Positions 55,701 through 64,000 of a stretch of 64,000 bases of DNA are shown here, one piece after another. Both the position numbers and the translations under genes were made by a program. Under the pieces are notes generated by a model. That model was not told the DNA's origin. It saw nothing but the letters and a program-made list of their open reading frames with translations, and searched no databases. Source of the stretch: Perca fluviatilis (taxonomy: Eukaryota; Chordata; Actinopteri; Perciformes; Percidae); NCBI RefSeq assembly GCF_010015445.1, contig NC_053112.1:30061248-30125247 (forward strand), read 5' to 3'. The first letter of the stretch is position 1. Each line of letters starts with the position of its first letter.

Positions 55701-57503
55701 CCAATCACGATGCGATCTCCGACCCCACTGAAAACTCTCATTGAAGGACTCCTCAGTTCTGTTTGGTGGTGGCTAAATGGCCTGTGACTGCTGATTTGAC
55801 AAAATAATCAACGCTCATTGCTGGGAATGTAACCTCCTCTTTTTTTTTTTTTTTTAATCGTCAGTCAGAAAGATAAGTGTCCTACAGTAATTATTTTGTT
55901 AAGTTCGACAAATGTAGATGAGTTTGTAAAAAAGAACACATGAACCCTTTTTCTTATTAGTTTACACATCAACTAGACTGTACAAGAGTCTAGGTCCCTC
56001 CTGTGAAGTATCCTAAACACAACCTCTAATGAATGCAGCCTACAATCAAAGACCAACACCAACAGAACGTGATTTAGGTCTCTCTCCTTCTAAAAACTCA
56101 CATTTATAATCTAAGTTTGCAAAATGGAATATCGGTGACGCGCAGAGGATTGGTCTTGTTATTCTCATATTCTTTTGAGAACAAAAAGCAAAATGGGAGT
56201 TCCCTGTGAAAAAAATGTGAAGAGGAGGATATAATGAAGGTGGATCTGTGGTCCAACAACCCGCAGCCCAGCTGCATCAGACGAGGCTTTCATCCCTGCA
56301 GTACACATGTCCCAGCCACTCTAAAAGCTGTTTGATTCATGAGGGATCTCTTTGGCCGGAAATTATTTTTATGGATCCTTCATTAAAAAGAGTCCTATTC
56401 AAAACTTGGTTGATGTTGATTTGTCATGGTGCCGTGTTCTTGTTTGTTTAAAACCGTAAAAACTGAGGCTGTCTTCTGAAGTACATATAATGGAAAATAA
56501 AAAATAAAATGTCTCCTACTTTTCCTTTTTTCTTCCACCAAAGCACCATAGTACAGATTCAATTACAGCCAATCCACTGCTGGTGTGACTACATGGTTGT
56601 AATTGCCCACATTTCCCCAACTAATGGAGCCCAGTACTTCTGCTTAAACTTAAGAATGTGCTCAAGATGCTTATCAAAACCTCTTTCACGCTTCTGATCA
56701 AAACTGATTGTTGCCACTCTTGGGTCATAAACCAGCAGAAATGGCAGCGTTGGGAAATGAAACACAGTTTTGTCCTCCTACACTGAGATGGTTATATAGA
56801 GAGGAACAAGTTGACACCAGACAGAAGCCAACCAGTACAGTTTATGATTTTTCACAAATGCCAGGCAAACCTCAACAATAAAGGCATCGTAAAATGAGAA
56901 CCTTGCTTTATTGTATTCCCTGGATGCATATTTTTGATTCTGAGAAGTATGGTTTACATTGTTAAATTGTCGCTAAGAACAGATGGCAGTTTCACAAAGC
57001 TGACGCTCCAATAGAACACAATAGAAAGTCAAACTATTCACGCGGGAAGAATAAAATTAGAATAGGCCTGATAAATCACGGCCATTTGCTCACAATTTGT
57101 ATTGGCTTTAGCTTATAGCAGATCATATCAGTGTACGTGCTGACTATGACAAATCCATGAAGGAAAAGTTATCAGTGTGTCGCATGAATATATTAAAACA
57201 GCATTTCGGGAGGTTATGCATGGACATGACGTGCCACAAAAAGTTCATAAAACATCAGTCCTGGATCCATAAATCCTGCATGTGTGATGGAGAATCAGAG
57301 AGTTTCTAATGCATCAAACTGACTTCTCGATTGCAGGTGAACCAGACAAAGAGCTGAACCCAAAAAAGAAGGTGTGGGAGCAGGTTCAGCCAGACCTACG
57401 CACAGACGGCCAGTGTGTTGCAACCTACAAGGGAGCTGCCTTTGAAGTCGCCGGCAAGGGAGTGTGCAAATCCCAAACCATGAGCAACAGTGGAATAAAA
57501 TAA
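43648..57503 (+). CDS. aimp1: AIMP1 (p43/EMAP II), multisynthetase complex scaffold, complete CDS
   Basis: AIMP1 is a tRNA-binding scaffold of the cytoplasmic multi-aminoacyl-tRNA synthetase complex. In mammals its C-terminal part is released as the cytokine EMAP II. Six coding exons join in phase: 43648-43753, 44687-44800, 50617-50778, 53366-53574, 55310-55478 and 57337-57503. They total 927 nt, or 308 residues plus stop (human: 312). Residues 1-75 or so form a leucine-zipper-like coiled coil (LEQRAAEADQIIEYLKQQV). Residues 75-145 are a low-complexity Pro/Ala/Lys linker that differs from human. Residues about 148-308 are the EMAP II OB-fold tRNA-binding domain, with DVSRLDLRVGRIITAEKHPD, HPDADSLYVE and ending NSGIK. 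The start ATG is the one that aligns with the family N terminus. Introns 3 and 4 carry many transposons. No disabling change is seen. Confidence 0.97.
44687..44800 (+). CDS. aimp1: AIMP1 coding exon 2 (residues 36-73)
   Basis: It encodes IVQASVREEKKLMVENAKLK and NDIEELKKQLLEKEKK, a continuous charged coiled coil. Acceptor gctgcag, donor GGAG/gtatgt. Confidence 0.95.
45730..45870 (+). pseudogene. THAP zinc-finger remnant of a transposase
   Basis: From ATG at 45730 the frame reads MPKGC, a stop codon, then VVCCTNNTSKNPGLRFVLLP and CPKIDPDRWALAPG. The Cys-x3-Cys-like start, NPGLRF and DPDRW resemble the N-terminal half of a THAP (C2CH) DNA-binding domain. The stop at codon 6 disables it, and no catalytic region is seen. 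Confidence 0.55.
46731..46950. repeat. Left 20-bp tandem array (11 units)
   Basis: Units aaatttacatttt[a/g]gaaaac with few substitutions (for example aaattaacat, aaaataacat). Part of the left arm of the 46668-48351 element. Confidence 0.95.
47991..48290. repeat. Right 20-bp tandem array (15 units, inverted)
   Basis: The inverted counterpart of the left array, with four more units. So the arms have changed length independently since they formed. Confidence 0.93.
48991..50148. other. AIMP1 intron 3 segment, little recognised
   Basis: AT-rich. The part at about 49060-49440 shares words with the TTAA MITE at 60870-61273 (tatttacacacttagcaga, cattcatttggtattgtg-like) and may be an old relative. 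Confidence 0.35.
50149..50533. mobile_element. TTAA MITE with aggtgctctaagcgatgt ends
   Basis: TTAA at 50149-50152 and 50530-50533. The ends aggtgctctaagcgatgt and acatcgcttagagcacct are exact inverted repeats. The interior has a G-rich run at about 50380-50450. It ends only about 85 bp before the acceptor of AIMP1 coding exon 3. Confidence 0.88.
50617..50778 (+). CDS. aimp1: AIMP1 coding exon 3 (linker, residues 74-127)
   Basis: It encodes a Pro/Ala/Ser-rich linker and then a lysine run (KDESKKKKPEKK). This part is poorly conserved but keeps the basic tail that precedes the EMAP II domain. Acceptor cctgtag, donor AAAG/gtaaca. Confidence 0.93.
50974..51280. mobile_element. TTAA MITE fragment with ccctcctgttgtcctcggg end
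   Basis: TTAA at 50974-50977, then a terminus related to the 17.5-kb MITE (shared aaccgttttcaa and acattggaaaa words). The right terminus is not intact. Confidence 0.5.
51340..51790. repeat. Common teleost interspersed repeat plus degenerate tandem part
   Basis: It contains ttatctcgagacactttaca, gaggaaaaactcccttttag and aggaagaaacctcggcagac, words found in a very common fish repeat. The part at about 51660-51785 is a degenerate array of gtagcaggg/gcagcagag-like units. Family assignment uncertain. Confidence 0.5.
51791..53365. other. AIMP1 intron 4 remainder, nothing recognised
   Basis: No exon, RNA gene or defined transposon was recognised. A purine-rich a/g run lies at about 52110-52140. 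Confidence 0.4.
53366..53574 (+). CDS. aimp1: AIMP1 coding exon 4 (start of EMAP II domain)
   Basis: It encodes GEKAEKKQAAPSQEDAK, then DVSRLDLRVGRIITAEKHPD, SLYVEQVDVGEASPRTVVSG and LVKHIPVDQ. The segment SQEDAKVD lies where EMAP II is processed in mammals. Acceptor tgccag, donor CAG/gtactg. Confidence 0.97.
55310..55478 (+). CDS. aimp1: AIMP1 coding exon 5 (OB fold)
   Basis: It encodes MQNRMAVLLCNLKPAKMRGV, VSQAMVMCASSPDKVEIL and a GDRLIFQGFPG tail, almost unchanged from mammals. Acceptor gtgcag, donor CCAG/gtacca. Confidence 0.97.
57337..57503 (+). CDS. aimp1: AIMP1 last coding exon (residues 254-308)
   Basis: It encodes EPDKELNPKKKVWEQVQPDL, then TDGQCVATYKGAAFEVAGKG and TMSNSGIK, ending in TAA at 57501-57503. 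Acceptor gattgcag. Confidence 0.97.
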
Positions 57504-57640
57504 AATACCAGAGCTGCTTGAAATAGCTTAGTGTTTACTTCATCTACATAATGACGATGATGGTGTTGAGAAAAGGGAGGGTGATCAATTGAAGTAAATG
57601 CTTTAAAGATGTTCAATAAAGGGATTTAAAAAAGTGAGTC
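57504..57640 (+). terminator. aimp1: AIMP1 3' UTR with poly(A) signal
   Basis: A canonical AATAAA lies at 57615-57620, about 112 nt after the stop codon. Cleavage is expected 10-30 nt later. No other gene signal is seen before it. Confidence 0.75.
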
Positions 57641-58634
57641 CTAAGAATCTGTCCTACCACAATCCATTCTTTTTGTTTGACCGCTAAAATATACACAGTC
57701 ATGGTCTATAAAATGAAGTTAATCAATTCAATTGTGTTTCTGCTTTAATTCACCAACTGTGTCTCCTCTCCGGAGACACATTAGCTTGATTGTGCTTTGA
57801 TTTTGAAGTTATAACTCTTAAGGACATACAGCACTAGACTTGAGTGAGCATCATTGGTTTCCACTTCATCTAGTCCTTGGCATTTTAATGAGCAGGAGAT
57901 GAAACTGTGATGTTATACTACAAAGCACAACAAAAACAGATCGGGTTCTCAGGCTTTTTGCAGTGGGCTATTTAGATGGTACTCAGTCCCAGCTTTCCAA
58001 TCTCCTGGCCCACTGTCGGTATTTCAATCTGGGCTCTGTGATGCCAGTGCCATGTGCTTTGTTTTATTGTCCCCATGAAAGAAAAAGTCTACCGACCTCC
58101 GGAAGTATCAGACTACGCAGAAAAAACAGACCGAGAGCTGTGCACCAGAGCCTCTAATGTTACATAAACAGTAATTAAGGCCATCCAGTCTACAAAAACA
58201 TCTGTCATGGGTCAAATCCAACCATAGCGCAGAGCTTGTGCTTACTGTTCTGAGTCCTACTCTTAGTAGTAGTAAAGTAAGTAATAGTAAATAACTGTAG
58301 TGTATTCTCTCTTTCTTAATACTATGGAGAGATTGTCACCGGTGCTGTGTTGAATACACCACCAATAGATAGAGGAAACCAGGAAACCACAGATAGAGGA
58401 CATGTATACAAATAACAGTTTTTCTCCAATATGCAGAATTGAGTTCACCCATATTGCTAATAATCATATGGCATCTGCCCCCTACCTCTATACACACAGG
58501 ATGACAGAACTTCTAAACTTGTGAAAAAAAGGCTACAGTTAAAAAAAATCCTGCCATTGTAAAAGAAGACTCACTATCTGCAGATGACAACATGTCAGAA
58601 GCCATAATACTTAGCCATAATCCTTAGCTGTAGA
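57641..58634. other. Sequence downstream of AIMP1, no gene recognised
   Basis: Mixed sequence with a small gtagtaa-type simple repeat near 58265. No coding match. Confidence 0.4.
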
Positions 58635-58831
58635 TAGTGATGGTCAAATGAAGCTTTGCGAACCACTGTCTTTACTTTCTGAGCTCACTAGATGGCGCTC
58701 TCTGTTCAACAAAGGGTTGAAAACACACTGAATTGCCATTCCTTTAACCTTTTTATTTGAACAGAGAGCGCCATTTAGTGAGCTCAGAAAGTAAAGACAG
58801 TGGTTCGCGAAGCTTCATTTGACCATCACTA
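58635..58831. mobile_element. 197-bp hAT hairpin MITE with perfect 8-bp duplication
   Basis: Two arms of about 75 nt are near-perfect inverted repeats (tagtgatggtcaaatgaag at the left, inverse at the right). Flanks are identical: gctgtaga at 58627-58634 and 58832-58839. The short loop includes aagggttgaaaacacactg. Confidence 0.9.
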
Positions 58832-58839
58832 GCTGTAGA

Positions 58840-60869
58840 GGGTTTCAACATACCTACATCTTAACTGCTTTTACTTTTGTTGCCAATAGATGGCGCAGAT
58901 TTTACCTACAGTTCTGGAACTGTTTCTATCACCCATCACCCATTGTTTTCGCCTGGTTTTGGGGTGCTTCACACCAGTGACACCGTCATTATTCTTCTGA
59001 TGTAGATTGAGGACATAACCATGCTTCTGTCGTAGCACACATAAGTGCTTTAACACCTGCCAGATTGTCAAATGAACCAGTGTCCTATGGTGGTTATATG
59101 GTTTTAAATGATGTAATGACCCCTTTACACATCAAGTTCAAATAACAATTTGGGAATCGTCAATGAGGAAAACCTCATTTTGGTTTAGATGACATAGACA
59201 GCTTTAGTAAGTGACCTCCGCTAAAGCATATTCTCACCTAAACCACTGACTTCTTCTTGGGTTTTCTGTGACCACAAGAAGTGTTGCAACCTGAGAGAAA
59301 ACTCACTCCAGGATATTTTGAGTCAGACGTTTGGAGACCACACGTTTCCTAATTGAATTTTCAGCTGCAACTGGTGTACACTATGTGAAGCAGTTACCTA
59401 TTTTTCCTAACAGAATATCTGCTCATAGGTCTGTCCATATCTGACTGTAGGTTATCGGAGTACATCTATGTTTCTCTATTTAGATCTAACATTATATGGT
59501 TGGTGTGGGCCACTCAGGTTTTGAGTAGTATTGTGAGCCAGTTATTTGGGCCATAATTACTTATTTCACATATTGCCTATGCTCTGTTATAAGCCCAAAA
59601 TATTGCCTTTGTACTTGTAATGTCCAACTGCAACTCCTTTATGCTCCAGGCATTATAGAATGTTTGATTTTCAGTGCCAAAAAGCTAAAATAAAGACCTG
59701 TAGGTATTAGTTTCACCTCATTCTTTGTCCTCCATGTTATCATGTCCTCAACATGACCTTTATGGAGGTGGACACATACAAATGCAACACCTTCAGACAT
59801 GACTGAAAATTAAGAAAAGGAAAAAGAATGTCTAGAAAAACAACTCTTTTGATGTGATGGAGGCTTAACTCACCCACCTGAAAACAGAATGTAGTGTATC
59901 TATGTCTAACAGGCAAATGTAATATCATTTTTCTCTAAGCGTTGGGTTTCATGATGCCAGAACATCATGAAACAGCAGGGGCCATGAGGAATATATTTCT
60001 CATTTCTGAAGCCAAGTAGTCAGTTTAAGGCAAGGCGTGGAAGTCAAACTATGACTATAATGGTCTTTGTAAAGGAATGCAAACCTCTGGGATGAAAGTC
60101 ATGATATTGGACAGCATGATTTGCATTGTGATAGCGCATGATCTGATTTGGTGTGAATCAAGACATCATGTGTTTCTTGATTACTTCAAGACCCCTTGGA
60201 TGTGCGTAGGGTCCTGTCAAATTGATAAAGTTGTTATTGTTTTTAACATTTTCCCCAACCTTGTTTTCAAAAATGATGCATGGGTTTACTGTGTCGCAAT
60301 AAAAAACCTGTGCAAGTTGACTTTAACTTTTTGTTTAACAGTGGCCTCATGTTTTCAGTATATTTAACACTGTAACAAAGACAGTTATAGTTTACATATA
60401 TTTTAGTGTTGTGCAGTAGCTGTTTACTGTAGCCACAGATTTTGCTCTTTGAATGCATTGTGTGGCATTTAGGACAAGTACGATTTTGAAATTCATCTTA
60501 ACAGATACATTTCAAACTCAAAATAATATGAAACTTGAAGTGATATTGTATAATTTATCAATATTAAGGGACCAAAAATATTAAGTCCTTACTCTGATTT
60601 TTGCTTCTTAGATACTGGAACAAGTGCCCAACCTAACCATCATTTGTTCATCATCATCACTACCTGGTGATGTTTAGGGGCTATAACAGAGAAACAAGCC
60701 AAGCTTTTCTAGTTTCTATAATGTACATCTATTTTGTCTACATCTACAATGAAGTACTGTTATATCCAAATCCTCATAAATATCTGTCAAGCTAAAGTTA
60801 TGGCTATAATCATTTTTAAATTCTGAAATAAAAATCCCCTCTCTCATTTTGCAAAGTACATTTTAGTGA
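58840..60869. other. Intergenic stretch, nothing recognised
   Basis: AT-rich with no recognisable coding or RNA gene. The 60077-60367 frame has no family resemblance. Confidence 0.4.
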
Positions 60870-61273
60870 TTAAAGCGGCATTATTTACTTAATTTTTTGC
60901 CACTTTGGGGCAAAGGAACTCCACAACAATGCTGCTAGACACACAACCCTGACATATAATGGCGTTACAAGTTGTTACAGCTCACATGTTAGCTATTATC
61001 CATTTACACATTGAGTAGACTTGTAGCAATATTCATTTGGAGCTGTGTTTCTGGTCACCTGATGAATGTAAGTTCAATATTCTCTCTCCTCGTGACACTG
61101 GTTTGGACCCTAACAGCTAAAAAAGTATCTGGGTATTAAGCTTGCTAGAGGTGAGACTTAGCTGTACAGTAAATTGGTGGGTAGTAAAACCAAAACAATT
61201 ACTGTGTGCGACCTCTTTCACGTAGTCATTTCATTTTTGCTTATTAAAAAAATACTGATAAGTGGAGCTTTAA
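60870..61273. mobile_element. TTAA-flanked MITE, agcggcatta/agtggagct ends
   Basis: TTAA at 60870-60873 and 61270-61273. The ends are short, imperfect inverted repeats. The 404-bp interior has no coding potential. Confidence 0.55.
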
Positions 61274-62354
61274 GTGAATAAACTCTATGCTTTATATTAT
61301 TAATAATACAGCAGATTAATTGTAAATGACAGAGATGGAACCTTCTGTGCTGCTTAACATGCTGGGGATCTTTTCTGTTCAAATCTGAGTGAATATGTAT
61401 GAACATATTACATCAGTCTAAAAGCCTAATTGATATCCTGGCCTCACTGAACAACCACCACAAACCATGGAACTCATTTATCACTTTAATTTACCTTCAT
61501 TTGATTGACTGTGACACCACACCGTTTTATTTATACCAAGTCCAAAGTGTTAATTCAGAACGATGGTGTTTGAAATTGAAAATATTTGCAAATAAACATT
61601 TCTGTAAAAGTCATTGTGACATAATCTCCTCAAAATCCTTATACACTCCATCGTGGTGTATGTATTACATAATGGAAACTTTTTGTTAAATATCACCAAT
61701 CAGAATTTGGATCAGATCACCAATATACAAACAGCCTGCAAATTAAAATAATCAACAGCTTTGTTTCAATAATTACAGTAGGTGGGCAGAAACATGTTTA
61801 AGGTGGAAAATACTGTAGAGTGCTGAGGGAAATACAAACCTCTGTGGACATTTGTTGGCTGTAGTTGAAAGAGCAGCTCTTGCATGCTCCTCTGTGTGTG
61901 GTTTCATGCTTCGCCAGTGTTCATAATGAACAAAATTATCCAAGCTTCCCTTTCAACTGGAGGAAATCTATTATCCATATTATGGGCCCATTTTAATTAT
62001 TTATTTTAAGCAATGCTTACATACAAGCCAACATGTATCTTGTCTGAGTAAAGTGAGTATTTAGATAGAAATCTGAAGAGCTAATGCAGTTACAGATGCT
62101 AGCATTAGTTAGCACACTCTTGCACATTGTCTTCACTTGTTACTCACTGTAATTGGCTGGTGTAATTGGCTGGCAACAGTAAGACAACCAAAGGAGTTAC
62201 CGAATATTTCCTGGCACACCAAATTTAACGTCTTGGGTTTTCTGGTTCTGCTTTAGTGTTTCTAATATTGGTGAAGAAGGCAAGCAATGAGCAGATGACA
62301 GACAGCGAGTAAAAGAGATAGTCAGACTGCGATGTGTGCTCAGAACAGCTTAGG

Positions 62355-62660
62355 TCGGTTAATAAAGGCTCTTACATACTAGACGCAGCCCAGCTGGCGT
62401 TTGCAAATGTGACAAAAAGAGTGGTGCACGACCTCGCACGCTATAAATCCGGGCGCGCCGGCAAGATCTACGTAATTTTTCACGTCACGATGGCGCGCGC
62501 CACCTTGGATGCGTCTAGTATGTTACACACTGAATGCGTTGCGCAAGCGTGTCAGCTGCGTGGCGTGTCCGTGCGCCGAAAACGCATGCCTGCTAGAAAT
62601 AGAACCGACGCCTATTTTTCACGGGACACGCAAGCGCGTTGGAAGCGTTTCCAGACAAAA
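62355..62660. mobile_element. CpG-rich MITE-like segment
   Basis: An isolated G+C- and CpG-rich island in AT-rich sequence. It contains an exact 14-bp inverted pair, acatactagacgca (62374-62387) and tgcgtctagtatgt (62510-62523), and several gcgcgc words. The 109-residue frame across it has no recognised protein. It is probably a DNA transposon copy. Confidence 0.4.
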
Positions 62661-64000
62661 TAGGATAGGAAAAAATTTGTATATGTCATGTTGATGTTTG
62701 AAAGTCTCTAGGTTTTGATATAAATGCAGATATAAATGTAATTTTAAAAAACAAAATCGATTTTCTGATATTGCACCTGTCAATACAGAACGAAATATTC
62801 TGTAGCCTATTTTGCCATCAATACTGTCGACGTTGTCTTTGCTGTAATCAAATCAGTATATATTTATGTTTAACATGGTATTTCAGTTTATCAATGGGAA
62901 ACAATCCAAACTAGGTAGGTGTGGAAGCAACCTAAGTCACATACATTTCAACATTTCTCTCTCGTGTCTCTCTTAATAGAGTGTAATGTTAGAGATTTGA
63001 AGTGTCAATGAAAAATAGCATTTGAAATACATCAGACATGTATTTTGTTTTCTGTCCTTCTTGTCTCTGTATCTATTTCCATGGTTACTTAATCATCTTC
63101 TCATTACTTGTCTTGTGACTATTTCCATCAGACTTTTAATATTTACAAGAATGTCCCAGTAGATTTGGTAATATAGCCTACCACACTGGCTACATGTTTA
63201 TTCCACAGCAACATACTGTCGGCCTGTTTCAGAGCAGATTTTTTTTACTTTTCATAGTAATAGCATAGGTGTTACTAATAACATTAATGTTCTATTCAAG
63301 TACCCCGTTAGCCAGTACAGTGTGACAGTGAGCCAACATGCACAATACCAGGACCCTGAAACTGAAGCCGCTTTGAGAGAATTCAGCCATCAATAAGTGT
63401 ATTATTTACACCTTTTCTAACTGTGACATGTCAAAATGTGCTGACGAACTGAATAACTCAAAATAAAGGGAACATTTTAAAGCAAACCAAAGGTTCTTTG
63501 TCTCCAGAGATAATTGACAGTGTACAGAAACCACTGAACAGGAAAATTATTGTACCTCTGAGACACCTTGAGAGTTGCTGTGCTGACCACAGGAGGGCAG
63601 AACCCCACCACTAAATTACCATCCCCATCACACAAAGAATAGGCTTTGTACGTTTCACTGAAATTTAAACATGCTTGATTGAGCTGACCTTTAGTATGGG
63701 GAATTGTCTTTTTTCCCCTCTGTTGACATTTAAGCCAATTTGAAGTGGCAGAAGGAAAGTCCTACTCATGCAGAATCATTCATTGCTGCAGCAATGTGTA
63801 AGAGGATGCAGAGGAGGAGGAAGTATTATATGACTGTATAATTATCCTTCTGAGGAAAATGCTTTGTTTGTGCTTATCTGATCCATTTGTGATACTGATC
63901 CATACCGGGCTGGTACATCTAGCCATCCATTTCTTATCAATGTGCAAAGTGATGAAAGGCTTTATTGGAAAAAGAAATTGATGTAAAAAAAAATCTATCA
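62661..64000. other. Right flank, nothing recognised
   Basis: AT-rich unique-looking sequence. No exon, RNA gene or clear transposon terminus. Confidence 0.4.

Overview
The window is nuclear DNA of a ray-finned fish, probably a percomorph teleost. It has split genes with GT-AG introns, dense (CA/GT)n microsatellites, many hAT and TTAA-flanked MITEs, tRNA-derived SINEs and LINE-2-like tails. The two recognisable genes encode proteins close to their mammalian orthologues. Nothing looks prokaryotic, organellar or viral.

Layout: TBCK (TBC domain-containing protein kinase-like) lies on the minus strand from about 40.06 kb down to the left edge. I place 22 coding exons between 39097 and 7844. They join without a phase conflict into 744 codons: a degenerate kinase domain, a linker and a TBC Rab-GAP domain. 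The C-terminal rhodanese-like part, about 150 residues in human TBCK, is not visible and should lie left of position 1. AIMP1 (the p43/EMAP II scaffold of the multisynthetase complex) lies on the plus strand. It has a likely untranslated exon 1 ending at 40306 and six coding exons from 43648 to 57503, giving a complete 308-residue protein and a poly(A) signal at 57615. The genes are head to head, as in mammals, and probably share a bidirectional promoter at about 40.07-40.3 kb.

Between exons: the 13.8-kb TBCK intron at 8.0-21.8 kb holds a long self-similar Helitron/Helentron-like complex (11.7-17.24 kb) with inserted SINEs and TTAA MITEs, plus a 0.87-kb foldback MITE at 10.0-10.9 kb. AIMP1 intron 3 holds a stack of four transposable elements inserted into one another (45575-48990), three of the four insertions marked by target-site duplications. 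The outermost and the hAT layers show clear ones, the innermost an imperfect one. The 0-7.8 kb and 57.6-64 kb flanks show no exons, only repeats and unique sequence.

How the genes relate: TBCK acts in Rab and mTOR signalling, and AIMP1 in tRNA-synthetase assembly and, after processing, as a cytokine. Their link here is genomic position and promoter sharing, not one pathway. I found no new protein system. The most unusual material is the nested transposons, an apparently uncatalogued long-inverted-repeat element with internal 20-bp tandem repeats, and a recurrent pattern of CA repeats just downstream of three TBCK splice donors.
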